NCBI RefSeq assembly: GCF_014656075.1
Contig: NZ_BNBS01000001.1
Coordinates: 1-64,000 of the forward strand
From: Streptomyces hydrogenans
GTDB taxonomy: Bacteria > Actinomycetota > Actinomycetes > Streptomycetales > Streptomycetaceae
Direction: 5' to 3'
DNA: 64,000 bases
Within the stretch, counting starts at the first letter, position 1, and every line of letters starts with the position of its first letter. Below the pieces are notes generated by a model that was given only the letters and a program-made list of their open reading frames with translations, had not been told where the DNA came from and made no database searches. Both the position numbers and the translations under genes were made by a program. This document shows, one piece after another, positions 51,069-59,221 of this stretch.

Positions 51069-51851
51069 TCAGCGGCGAAAGGGATGCCCTTCGGCGTGTG
51101 CTCCTTCGGCAGCGCCCCCTTTGGCGCCTGCTCCTTTGGCAGCGGCTCCTTTGGCAGCGCCCCCTTTGGCCGGCGCGCCGGTCGCCGGCGTCCCGCCCGG
51201 CGGCACGATGCGGACGCGGGTCGTGTGCGGCGCCTGGTCGATGCCGGCGAGCTGGGCGGTGATGGTGGCGCGCAGCTCGTCGTCGTCCTGGAACCAGTGG
51301 TCGTGGAAGAGCGTGTAGCCCGTCCACATCAGGTTGGCGCAGACCCGGGCCGGGACGCGGCCGGTGCGGGCGCCCATGCCGACGAGCGCCACGGAGCGGA
51401 TGCTGCCGGGTGCCTTCCGGTTCTGCCGGTGCACGGCCTGGAAGGCGGCGGCGCAGGCCATGGCCACGTTCAGGGTCTCGCTCACGTTCTGCGAGGAGGA
51501 CACCATCGTCGGCGTCGAGATGACGAAGCGCGGCACGGTGGCGCCCGACGGGACGCACACCGCGCTGCCGACCGGCATGCTCCCGCCGAAGCGGTCCTCG
51601 ATCGCCCGCCGCACCCGCAGCTGGATGCCGGCGCCCAGATGACGCTTGATCACGGCGTCGACGCCGCCGTCCATCCGGCCCGCCGCGTTCGTCGGCGTGA
51701 CCCACGCGTCGACGTCCTCGTCGAGGATCGAACCCCGCCGGATCTCGATTCCGGGCACGTCCGCGAAGGCGGCGCGCCATGCCTCCACCACTCCCGCGTT
51801 GACATCCGTCAGCACCACCCGCAGCGCGGTGTCCACCCAGCCGTCGGTCAT
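51069..51851 (-). CDS. Macro-domain protein (putative ADP-ribosyl hydrolase/antitoxin) with K/A/G-rich tail
   Basis: 260 residues from ATG 51851 with AGGGGG upstream. The macro domain covers about 10-215: ADP-ribose-binding DAWVTPTNAAGRMDGGVDAVIKRHLG (Asn55-Ala-Ala-Gly and Gly62-Gly63-Val-Asp) and VALVGMGARTGRVPARVCANLM. Macro proteins bind ADP-ribose and many remove it from protein or DNA. The C-terminal 40 residues consist of AKG/AAAKG-type repeats, basic and histone-H1-like, encoded by 15-bp DNA repeats. It is the first gene of a two-gene unit; 82 nt separate it from the glycosylase-ADP-ribosyltransferase fusion. Confidence 0.9.
   Translation of the reverse strand: MTDGWVDTALRVVLTDVNAGVVEAWRAAFADVPGIEIRRGSILDEDVDAWVTPTNAAGRMDGGVDAVIKRHLGAGIQLRVRRAIEDRFGGSMPVGSAVCVPSGATVPRFVISTPTMVSSSQNVSETLNVAMACAAAFQAVHRQNRKAPGSIRSVALVGMGARTGRVPARVCANLMWTGYTLFHDHWFQDDDELRATITAQLAGIDQAPHTTRVRIVPPGGTPATGAPAKGGAAKGAAAKGAGAKGGAAEGAHAEGHPFRR
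51089..51178. repeat. 15-bp tandem repeats encoding the macro-protein tail
   Basis: Six 15-bp units starting CTTYGGC (51089, 51104, 51119, 51134, 51149, 51164), each five codons long, encode the Lys-Gly/Ala tail of the macro-domain protein. Such in-frame repeats can change copy number without breaking the gene. Confidence 0.85.
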
Positions 51852-52181
51852 CGAAGCCCCCTGTAGGAACGGTCTCTTGCAACACCTCCGAACCTAGTGG
51901 GCACCACTGACAACGCCCCTGTTCAGCCGGGACGCCGGGGCCGTCAGGAGGGAGGGTCCGGGTGCGCGCTCCCCGGTTCCGCCGGGGAGCGGCCCGACCG
52001 TCGTCATGGGGGCGCCGAACGGCGCGAAATGACGCACCGTCCTATGCCCGGGGCATCGTCTTGTGCCGAAAGCCCCTCATTCCCCGTCCGGGTGGTGTCT
52101 AGTGGGGGTCGTCCGCGATCACCACCCGGTCCGGGGCGTGACGTCCGGCCGGGGCCGTCTTGAACCAAGGGAGCACTACTG
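51852..52181. other. 330-bp intergenic region with a long inverted repeat
   Basis: Divergent gap between the macro gene (minus) and the Roadblock gene (plus). It contains perfect 10-bp arms CCGGGTGGTG (52088-52097) and CACCACCCGG (52120-52129) around a TCTAGT-containing spacer, 52 bp before the Roadblock start. No gene is seen. A minus-strand promoter near 51890-51900 (TAGGTT) is possible but weak. Confidence 0.5.
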
Positions 52182-52556
52182 ATGGCGAGTGTGGAAACGT
52201 CTCTGAAGGAGGCGATGACCTCCATCGAGGGCAGTGTGGGAGCCGCGCTGGTCGACTACACGAGCGGCATGGCCCTCGGGACGCTGGGCGGGGGCAAGGA
52301 CCTCGACCTGACCGTCGCCGCGGCCGGGAACACCGATGTCGTCCGGGCGAAGCTCCGGACGATGGAGATGCTGGGCATCGAGGACGGCATCGAGGACATG
52401 CTGATCACCCTCGGCAGCCAGTACCACCTGATCCGGCTGATCAAGGGGCGGGGCGGCAACGGCCTGTTCCTGTACATAGTCCTGGACAAGGGCCGGGCCA
52501 ACCTGGCCATGGCCAGGCACCAGCTCAGGCGCATCGAGGCGGACCTGGAGCTGTGA
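52182..52556 (+). CDS. Roadblock/LC7-domain protein (MglB-like)
   Basis: 124 residues, with AAGGGAG 8 nt before the ATG. The single-domain Roadblock/LC7 pattern is present (SLKEAMTSIEGSVGAALVDYTSGMALGTL, MLITLGSQYHLIRLI, LFLYIVLDKGRANLAMARHQLRRIE). Small Roadblock proteins act as dimeric partners or activators of small GTPases. In Streptomyces they commonly sit in GTPase/conservon operons, but no GTPase gene is near here. Confidence 0.88.
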   Translation: MASVETSLKEAMTSIEGSVGAALVDYTSGMALGTLGGGKDLDLTVAAAGNTDVVRAKLRTMEMLGIEDGIEDMLITLGSQYHLIRLIKGRGGNGLFLYIVLDKGRANLAMARHQLRRIEADLEL

Positions 52557-52592
52557 CACGTCTCCCGTGAACCGGTTTCGCACGCCCTCTAC

Positions 52593-52608
52593 TTGAAGAA
52601 ATCTTCAA
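52593..52608. promoter_or_regulatory. ArsR-type operator palindrome
   Basis: A perfect palindrome with 7-bp arms, TTGAAGA-AA-TCTTCAA, lies 139 bp upstream of the ArsR start in an AT-rich patch. TTGAAG could itself be the -35 hexamer, so the bound repressor would block its own promoter. Confidence 0.7.
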
Positions 52609-52746
52609 CTCGGCACATCTGAAAGTGATCAGTTGAGGGCGTGCGGAAGCCGGGACGCGGGAGAATGACCGTCAGCCGTGGATCAAGGTTCCGGCAGGTC
52701 CGGCCGTCGGCGTCCGGACCTGCCGGCCCGGGGGGAGAGTCGTCGC

Positions 52747-53091
52747 ATGCAGGTGCCGCTGTACCAGGCCAAGGCGGAGTTCTTTCGCATGCTCGGGCAC
52801 CCCGTCCGGATCCGTGTCCTGGAGCTGTTGCAGCACGGACCCCTCCCCGTACGCGAACTGCTCAAGGACATCGACATAGAGCCGTCCAATCTCAGCCAGC
52901 AGCTCGCGGTCCTGCGCCGGTCCGGGATCGTGATCTCCATCCGCGACGGCGCCACCGTCAGCTACGCCCTGGCCGGCGGGGACGTGGCCGATCTCCTCAA
53001 GGCCGCGCGGCGCATCCTGACGGAGCTCCTGGTCGGCCAGAGCGAGCTCCTGGAGGAACTCCGCCACGCGGACGGGGCGCGCCCGGAGTAG
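52747..53091 (+). CDS. ArsR-family transcriptional regulator
   Basis: 114 residues from ATG 52747 (MQVPLYQAKAEFF), placed by GGGGGAGAG; the frame opens at 52678 without family-like sequence. Classic small ArsR protein: MLGHPVRIRVLELLQHGPLPVRELLKDIDIEPSNLSQQLAVLRRSGIVISIRDGATVSYALAGG. It lacks the CxC metal motif of ArsR/SmtB helix alpha-3, so it may be a non-metal sensor. The upstream palindrome suggests autoregulation. Confidence 0.93.
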   Translation: MQVPLYQAKAEFFRMLGHPVRIRVLELLQHGPLPVRELLKDIDIEPSNLSQQLAVLRRSGIVISIRDGATVSYALAGGDVADLLKAARRILTELLVGQSELLEELRHADGARPE

Positions 53092-53292
53092 TCCCCGGCC
53101 CGCCGCACCCGCCCCGACGTCCCCGGTCCGCGAGGCTCGCTCCGGCGCGGGGGATTTTCCCGGGTGTACAGCGGGAAGTCACGGGACGGTCGTGGTCCGG
53201 TGGTTCGCGGACGCTCTTCTTGGGGCGCCCTGCGCCGGTCCCCGGCCGGCGTTCCGTTCCCGTCCGCTCGTACCCCGGAGGACTACTCCCCC

Positions 53293-55347
53293 ATGGCCGA
53301 CCTCGATCGTCGCCGGTTCCTTCAGCTCGCCGGTGGCGCCGTCGCCTTCAGCGCGCTCTCCGAGTCCATCGCCCGTGCCGCCGCCATCCCCGCGCAGGGG
53401 TCGACCGGCACGCTCCAGGACGTCGAGCACATCGTCGTCCTGATGCAGGAGAACCGTTCCTTCGACCACTATTTCGGGGCGATGAAGGGCGTCCGCGGGT
53501 TCGGCGACCCCCGTCCCGTCATGCTGCCGAGCGGCAAGTCCGTCTGGAACCAGTCGGACGGCTCGAAGGTGACCCTGCCCTTCCGGCCGGAGAGCGCGAA
53601 GCTGGGCATGGAGTTCCTCCAGGGCCTCAACCACGACTGGGCGGGCGGCCAGAGCGCCTTCAACAAGGGCAGGTACGACAACTGGATACCCGCCAAGACC
53701 AAGGCGACGATGGCGCACCTCACCCGTGAGGACATCCCCTTCCACTACGCGCTCGCCGACGCGTTCACCGTCTGCGACGCCTACCACTGCTCCTTCATCG
53801 GCTCGACCGACCCGAACCGCTACTACCTGTGGTCGGGACACACCGGCAACGACGGCACCGGCGGCGGCCCGGTCCTCAACAACGCCGAGGCCGGCTACGG
53901 CTGGAAGACGTACCCCGAGCGCCTGGAGGCGGCCGGGGTCTCCTGGCGGATCTACCAGGACGTCGGCGACGGGCTGAACGCGGCCGGCTCCTGGGGCTGG
54001 ATCAACGACGCCTACCGCGGCAACTACGGCGACAACTCGCTGCTCTACTTCAACGCCTACCGCAACGCCCAGCCCGGCAACCCCCTGTACGACAAGGCCC
54101 GCACCGGCACCGACGCCAAGGCGGGCGAGGGCTACTTCGACCGGCTGCGCGCCGACGTACGGGCCGGCACGCTGCCGCAGGTCTCCTGGATCGCCGCGCC
54201 CGAGGCCTTCTCCGAGCACTCCAACTGGCCGTCGAACTACGGCGCCTGGTACATCGCGCAGGTCCTGGACGCGCTGACCTCCAACCCGGACGTGTGGGCC
54301 CGTACCGCGCTGTTCATCACCTACGACGAGAACGACGGCTTCTTCGACCACGTCGTCCCGCCCTACGTCCCGGCCTCGGCCGCGCAGGGCCTGTCGACCG
54401 TCCCCACCACCCTCGACCACTTCCCGGGCAGGACCGGCTACGTCGCCGGGCCCTACGGCCTGGGGCCCCGGGTGCCGATGCTCGTCGTCTCCCCCTGGTC
54501 CACCGGCGGCTACACCTGCTCCGAGACCTTCGACCACACCTCGGTGATCCGGTTCATCGAGCGCCGCTTCGGCGTCCAGGAGCCGCAGATCTCCCCGTGG
54601 CGGCGGGCCGTCTGCGGCGATCTGACCTCGGCCTTCGACTTCGGCCGCGCGCAGCCTCAGCCGGTCGCCCTGCCGTCCACCGCCGGGTACTACCCGCCGG
54701 ACCGCGACCGGCACCCCGACTTCCCGGCCACCGCGCCGGCCGTCGGCTCGATGCCGCGGCAGGAGCCGGGCTCCAAGCCCACCCGCCCGCTGAAGTACGC
54801 CCCGTACGTGGACGGCTCCGCCGACACCGCGGCCGGCACCTTCCGGCTGGCGTTCAGCGGCGGCCCGTCCGCCGGCGCCCAGTTCTACGTGACCTCGGCC
54901 AACCGCACCGACGCGCCCTGGACGTACACGACGGCGGCCGGCACCTCGATCGCGGACACCTGGAACACCAAGTACTCCAAGGGCACCACGGACCTCACCG
55001 TGCACGGCCCCAACGGCTTCCTGCGCCGCTTCCGCTCCCCCGGCAAGACCGCCGTCCCCGAGGTCACCGCCCGCCACAACGCCGCCACCGGCGCCCTGGA
55101 CCTCAGCTTCACCAACGCCGGCGCCACCACGACCGTGACCGTCACCCACGCCTACGCGGGCGGCCCGCAGACGCTGACGGTGGCCCGGGGCGCGACCGTC
55201 ACCCACTCGGTGCCGCTGTCCGCCTCCGGCCGGTGGTACGACGTCACGATCACCTCTCCCGCGCACACCGACTACGTGCGCCGGCTCGCCGGACACGTGG
55301 AGACGGGCGCGGAGGGCGTCACCGACCCGGGCATCCTGACGTACTGA
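53293..55347 (+). CDS. Tat-exported phospholipase C (non-haemolytic type)
   Basis: 684 residues from ATG 53293 after GGAGG. The twin-arginine signal DRRRFLQLAGGA (5-16) marks Tat export. The catalytic domain is that of acid-phosphatase-superfamily phospholipases C: VLMQENRSFDHYFG (with metal-binding Glu/Asn), FTVCDAYHCSFIGSTDPNRYYLWSG, TYDENDGFFDHVVPP and FDHTSVIRFIERRFGV. Two C-terminal beta-sandwich DUF756 domains follow (from about 505 and 590). It hydrolyses phosphatidylcholine or related phospholipids outside the cell, often for phosphate supply; no PHO box was identified upstream. Confidence 0.95.
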   Translation: MADLDRRRFLQLAGGAVAFSALSESIARAAAIPAQGSTGTLQDVEHIVVLMQENRSFDHYFGAMKGVRGFGDPRPVMLPSGKSVWNQSDGSKVTLPFRPESAKLGMEFLQGLNHDWAGGQSAFNKGRYDNWIPAKTKATMAHLTREDIPFHYALADAFTVCDAYHCSFIGSTDPNRYYLWSGHTGNDGTGGGPVLNNAEAGYGWKTYPERLEAAGVSWRIYQDVGDGLNAAGSWGWINDAYRGNYGDNSLLYFNAYRNAQPGNPLYDKARTGTDAKAGEGYFDRLRADVRAGTLPQVSWIAAPEAFSEHSNWPSNYGAWYIAQVLDALTSNPDVWARTALFITYDENDGFFDHVVPPYVPASAAQGLSTVPTTLDHFPGRTGYVAGPYGLGPRVPMLVVSPWSTGGYTCSETFDHTSVIRFIERRFGVQEPQISPWRRAVCGDLTSAFDFGRAQPQPVALPSTAGYYPPDRDRHPDFPATAPAVGSMPRQEPGSKPTRPLKYAPYVDGSADTAAGTFRLAFSGGPSAGAQFYVTSANRTDAPWTYTTAAGTSIADTWNTKYSKGTTDLTVHGPNGFLRRFRSPGKTAVPEVTARHNAATGALDLSFTNAGATTTVTVTHAYAGGPQTLTVARGATVTHSVPLSASGRWYDVTITSPAHTDYVRRLAGHVETGAEGVTDPGILTY

Positions 55348-55354
55348 CCCCGGA

Positions 55355-56317
55355 TCACGGGGCCTCGGGCAGCGCCGCCGCACGGGTGCGGAAGGTGCGG
55401 CGGTAGCTGTCCGGGGGCACGCCCAGGGTGCGGTGGAAGTGCCGGCGCAGGGTGGTGGCGGTGCCCATGCCCGTCGCCGTCGCGATGGCGTCGACGCCGT
55501 CGTCGGTCCGCTCCAGGAGTTCCTGGGCGCGGCGGACGCGCTGGGTCAGCAGCCACCGCAGGGGCGTGGTGCCGGTCGCCGCGCGGAAGTGGCGGGTCAG
55601 GTGGCGCGAGCTCATGCCCGCCCGGCGGGCGAGGTCCTCCACGGTGAGCGGCCGGTCGAGGCGCTCCAGGGCCCAGGGGAACAGCGCGGTGAGCGGGTGG
55701 TCGTCCTGCGCGGGCACGGGCGCGGTGACGAACTGCGCCTGGCCGCCCGACCGGTGCGGGGGGACGACCAGCCGGCGGGCGACGGTGTTGGCGACCGAGG
55801 AGCCGTGGTCGAGGCGGACCAGGTGCAGGCACAGGTCGAGCGCGGCGGCCTTGCCGGCGGAGGTGAGGACGGTGCCCTCGTCGACGTAGAGCACGTCCGG
55901 GTCGACCTCCACCGCCGGATGGCGGGCGGCGAGGACGCCGGTGTGCGCCCAGTGGGTCGTGGCGCGCCTGCCGTCGAGCAGTCCGGCGGCGGCGAGGACG
56001 AACGCCCCGGTGCAGAGCGAGACGACCCGGGCTCCGGCCTCGTGGGCGGCGCGCACCGCGTCGACCAGCGCGGCGGGCGGAGCCGCGTCGACGTCGGCCC
56101 AGCCGGGGACGATCACGGTGTCGGCGTCCCGGAGCCGGTCGAGGCCGTGGTCGGGTTCCAGGCGGAACGGGCCGAAGGGCACGGTGCCGGGACCGCAGAC
56201 CGTCAGGTCGTACCAGGGGACGGCGACCGCGTCCGGCGCGGAGCCGAACACCTCGTGGGCGACGGAGAGTTCGAAGTGCAGCATGCCGTCGGTGACGGCC
56301 AGCGCGACGGAGGTCAT
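55355..56317 (-). CDS. GlxA-type AraC-family regulator with DJ-1/PfpI domain
   Basis: 320 residues from ATG 56317. The N-terminal DJ-1/PfpI-like domain (VALAVTDGMLHFELSVAHEVFG, ADTVIVPGWADVD, SLCTGAFVLAAAGLLDGRRATTHW) is followed by a C-terminal AraC domain (RPLTVEDLARRAGMSSRHLTRHFRAATGTTPLRWLLTQRVRRAQELLE). TACACT lies 7 nt before the ATG, suggesting a leaderless transcript. It is divergent from the dehydrogenase gene, its probable target, and belongs to the same family as the gene at 47070. Confidence 0.93.
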   Translation of the reverse strand: MTSVALAVTDGMLHFELSVAHEVFGSAPDAVAVPWYDLTVCGPGTVPFGPFRLEPDHGLDRLRDADTVIVPGWADVDAAPPAALVDAVRAAHEAGARVVSLCTGAFVLAAAGLLDGRRATTHWAHTGVLAARHPAVEVDPDVLYVDEGTVLTSAGKAAALDLCLHLVRLDHGSSVANTVARRLVVPPHRSGGQAQFVTAPVPAQDDHPLTALFPWALERLDRPLTVEDLARRAGMSSRHLTRHFRAATGTTPLRWLLTQRVRRAQELLERTDDGVDAIATATGMGTATTLRRHFHRTLGVPPDSYRRTFRTRAAALPEAP

Positions 56318-56425
56318 GTCCGGAAGTGTACGGGGCACGTCGTTTCCGACACTCACGGTTGCCCGTTCAACCATTCCAGGATGGGGGCAGTCGATCGGAC
56401 GCGGCACGGACAAGGGAGAGACCTC

Positions 56426-57469
56426 ATGGCGGCGGGGCAGACGGTGGCGGTGTACGGCGCGTACGGGCACACGGGCCGGTTCGTGGTGGCGCACCTGCGC
56501 GAGCGGGGCTTCGTCCCCGTGGCGGCCGGGCGGGACGCGGAGAAGCTCGCGGCGCTGGCGCGGGAGCACCCGGGGCTCGACGCGCGGCCGGCGCCGGTCG
56601 ACGACCCGGCGGCGCTCGACCGGGCGCTGGCAGGCGCGGACGCCGTCGTCAACTGCGCGGGACCGTTCGCGACGACGGCCGGCCCGGTGATCGAGGCGGC
56701 GCTGCGGGCCGGCATCCCGTACGTCGACGTGGCGGCCGAGATCGAGGCCAACGCCGACACCTTCGCGCGGTACGCGGACCGGGCTCGCGCGCAGGGCGCG
56801 GTGATCGTGCCCGCGATGGCCTTCTACGGCGGCCTCGGCGACCTGCTGGCCACGGCCGCGATGGGCGACTGGACCTCGGCGGACGAGGCGCACGTCGCGT
56901 ACGGGCTGAGCGGCTGGGCGCCCACGGCGGGGACACGGCTCGCCGGGAAGGTCTCCGCCGAGCGGCGCGGCGGCCGGCGGGTCCGCTTCGCCGGCGGGCG
57001 GCTGGAGTACCACACCGACGAACTGCCCGTGCTGACCTGGCCGTTCCCGGAGCCGATGGGGCCGCGGTCCGTCGTCGGCGAGTTCACGATGGCCGACGTC
57101 GTCACGCTCCCCAGCCATCTGGCCGTCCCCTCGGTGCGCACCTACATGTCGACCGAGGCGGCGAGCGGGATCGCCGGCGCGGACACCGCGGGCCCGACGG
57201 CGGTGGACGCGCGCGGACGGTCCGCGCAGACCTTCCTCGTCGACGTCGTCGTCCGCTCCGGCGGAGCCGAGCGGCGCGCCGTGGCGACCGGCCGGGACAT
57301 CTACGCCGTGACCGCTCCCCTCGCGGTCGAGGCGGTGCACCGCGTCCTCACCGGCCGGACCCGCACCGTCGGCGTCGCCTCCGCCGGGGAGCTCTTCGAC
57401 CCGGCCGACTTCCTGGACGCGCTCGCCCCGCACGTCACCTGGGAGGCGCACGGAGCGACGGGGGCGTGA
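56426..57469 (+). CDS. Saccharopine dehydrogenase-like NAD(P)-binding protein
   Basis: 347 residues from ATG 56426 after AAGGGAGAG. VAVYGAYGHTGRFVVAHL is the Rossmann glycine motif, with AGRDAEKLAAL and DAVVNCAGPFATTAGPVIEAALRAGIPYVDVAAE as in the saccharopine-dehydrogenase/trans-acting enoyl reductase superfamily. It is unlikely to be a true lysine-pathway enzyme. The divergent AraC-family regulator suggests inducible expression. Confidence 0.88.
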   Translation: MAAGQTVAVYGAYGHTGRFVVAHLRERGFVPVAAGRDAEKLAALAREHPGLDARPAPVDDPAALDRALAGADAVVNCAGPFATTAGPVIEAALRAGIPYVDVAAEIEANADTFARYADRARAQGAVIVPAMAFYGGLGDLLATAAMGDWTSADEAHVAYGLSGWAPTAGTRLAGKVSAERRGGRRVRFAGGRLEYHTDELPVLTWPFPEPMGPRSVVGEFTMADVVTLPSHLAVPSVRTYMSTEAASGIAGADTAGPTAVDARGRSAQTFLVDVVVRSGGAERRAVATGRDIYAVTAPLAVEAVHRVLTGRTRTVGVASAGELFDPADFLDALAPHVTWEAHGATGA

Positions 57470-57492
57470 CGGCCGGGGGACGGCACCGGCGT

Positions 57493-58497
57493 TCAGCGGC
57501 CGTCGCGGAGCCGGCGGAGGTAGCCGGCCGTCAGGGCCACGGCGGGGTCCGGGTCGTGCGTGAGGTCGGCGAGGGCGCGGCGGGCGACGGGGCCGGGGAT
57601 GTCGGCCAGGGCCTGGGTGAGGCGGCCCCGGGCGGGCGGTGCGGTGGCGGCGTCGGCGAGGTGGGCGACCAGGCCGGCCGCGATCCCGTCGGCCGTGGCC
57701 GCGTCGGCGGCCAGGGTGCCGAGGGCGTCGGCCGCGTCGGTGTCGTTCCTGCCGTCCACGACCATCTCGACGAGCGTCGGGATCGCCTCGGACTCCCCCC
57801 GGGCGCCCAGGGCCAGGGCCGCCCGGCCCCGGACCACGGGGTCGGGATGGGCCAGGGCGGTCCGCAGCAGGGAGACGGGCTCCTCGCCGGGGAGTCCGGC
57901 GAGGGTGCGGACGGCCCGTTCGCGGACCTCCGCCGCCGGGGAGTCGAGGCCCCGGGCCAGGAGGGCGGTCCCGCCGCCGCCGGAGCGGGCCAGCGCCCAC
58001 CGGAGGGCCCCGGCGACATTGGGCTCCGTCTCGCTCAGGGCGGCCTCGACCAGGGCCTCCACCGGTACGGGGACCTCGTCGGCCGAGGAGAGGGCGGCGC
58101 GCTGCCGGGCGTCCTCGCTCGGCGAGCCGAGGGCCTGGAGGAGCGCGACGACCCGGAGGGCCTCGTCCCAGCTGGCGGGTTCGGTGGCGTCGATCCGGCG
58201 CAGCCGGGTGAGCAGTTCGGTCTCGGCCTCGATGCGGGCGCGGGTCTGCTCGATGAGGTCGCCGACGAGCTGCGCCGGGGTGAAGCCGGGGTCGTCGAGC
58301 GCGCGGCCGATCTCCCTCAGCGAGAGGCCCATGGAGCGGAGGCTCTCGATGTGGAAGATCCGCCGGATGTCCTCGTCGCGGTACTCGCGGTAGCCGGAGC
58401 CGGTGCGGCCCGAGGGCCGCAGCAGTCCGAGCGACTCGTAGTGCCTGAGCATGCGCGCGCTGACGCCGGAGCGCCGCGCCACCTCACCGATCAACAC
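57493..58497 (-). CDS. MerR-family regulator with C-terminal HEAT repeats
   Basis: 334 residues from GTG 58497. Residues 1-70 are a MerR winged helix (IGEVARRSGVSARMLRHYESLGLLRPSGRTGSGYREYRDEDIRRI), then a dimerisation coiled coil to about 110. From about 140 the usual small effector domain is replaced by HEAT/PBS-lyase-type repeats (NVAGALRWALARSGGG, EVRERAVRTLAGLPGEEPVSLL, PDPVVRGRAALALGARGESEAIPTLVEMV, DPDPAVALTAGYLRRL). Three bases separate it from the stop of the upstream HEAT protein, so the two are co-transcribed and the HEAT arrays may interact. Confidence 0.92.
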   Translation of the reverse strand: MLIGEVARRSGVSARMLRHYESLGLLRPSGRTGSGYREYRDEDIRRIFHIESLRSMGLSLREIGRALDDPGFTPAQLVGDLIEQTRARIEAETELLTRLRRIDATEPASWDEALRVVALLQALGSPSEDARQRAALSSADEVPVPVEALVEAALSETEPNVAGALRWALARSGGGGTALLARGLDSPAAEVRERAVRTLAGLPGEEPVSLLRTALAHPDPVVRGRAALALGARGESEAIPTLVEMVVDGRNDTDAADALGTLAADAATADGIAAGLVAHLADAATAPPARGRLTQALADIPGPVARRALADLTHDPDPAVALTAGYLRRLRDGR

Positions 58498-58500
58498 GCC

Positions 58501-59172
58501 CTAGTCTCCCTCCCCCGGGGCCCCGTCGAGCGCCACGACGCGCTTCGCCTCCTCGATCGCGTACTCGAATCCGGTGTCGGGGTCGCGCAGGATCCGCCGG
58601 GTGGCGAGCGCGTGGGCGCGCACGCGGGGGTCGGGGTGTCCGGCCGCGGTCTCCAGGGCCGGGAGGATCACGTCACCGAGCCCGGTCAGGGCCCGGCTGA
58701 GGCTGAGCTGCGTCTCGCGGTCGCCGCGCCCCAGCCGGCCGGCGAGCACGGCGGCCAGCGCGGGCTCCTCCCCCTCCGGCACGAGCAGGACCGCCGTCCG
58801 CCAGGCGGCCCGGGCCACCTCGTCGTCGGGGTCGGTCAGATGGGCGTGCGTGATCGCCGGCCAGGCCCGCCGGTCGCCGATCTTGGACAGCGTGTGCAGG
58901 GCCTGGCTGCGCGCCTGCGGCCGCTCCGAGTCGAGCTCGACCAGCACCCTGGGCAGCGTCAGGCCCTCCGGGTGGCGGGTCAGCGCCCAGGTCAGCATGT
59001 CGCGGACGAAGAACTCCGGCTCCACCGCGCACCGCTCGACGAGCGGGTCGACGAACCGGTCGTCGGGCGTCGTGCCCACCGCCAGGGCCGCCTTGAGCCG
59101 CACCGAAGCCCGCGCGTCGGTCAGGGCCCGCAGCGCGCGCCGTACGTCCTCGTCCTGATGGGTCAGGGTCAT
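58501..59172 (-). CDS. HEAT-repeat protein
   Basis: 223 residues from ATG 59172 after CAGGAGG. It is composed of about six HEAT repeats (VRRALRALTDARASVRLKAALAVGTTPDDRFVDPLVERC, EPEFFVRDMLTWALTRHPEG, SERPQARSQALHTLSKIGDRRAWPAI, DPDDEVARAAWRTAVLLVPEGEEPALAAVLAGRLGR, GDRETQLSLSRALTGLG, PDPRVRAHALATRRIL). It is a non-enzymatic scaffold by appearance and the first gene of the operon with the MerR-HEAT regulator. Confidence 0.88.
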   Translation of the reverse strand: MTLTHQDEDVRRALRALTDARASVRLKAALAVGTTPDDRFVDPLVERCAVEPEFFVRDMLTWALTRHPEGLTLPRVLVELDSERPQARSQALHTLSKIGDRRAWPAITHAHLTDPDDEVARAAWRTAVLLVPEGEEPALAAVLAGRLGRGDRETQLSLSRALTGLGDVILPALETAAGHPDPRVRAHALATRRILRDPDTGFEYAIEEAKRVVALDGAPGEGD

Positions 59173-59203
59173 CGGGACCACCTCCTGGGCAGGCAGTCAA
59201 AGG

Positions 59204-59220
59204 CTTGTCACCGTGTCAAG
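59204..59220. promoter_or_regulatory. MerR operator candidate
   Basis: CTTGTCACCGTGTCAAG, a near-perfect palindrome with one mismatched pair, lies 32 bp upstream of the HEAT gene ATG. On the minus strand TTGACC and TTGACT flank it 19 bp apart, the long spacing typical of MerR-controlled promoters, though the -10 is a poor match. Confidence 0.5.
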
Positions 59221-59221
59221 G

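Noticed and set aside
53179..55383. Long minus-strand open frame opposite phospholipase C
   Set aside because: Gly/Val/Arg-rich with no domain, while the plus strand encodes a complete, motif-rich enzyme.
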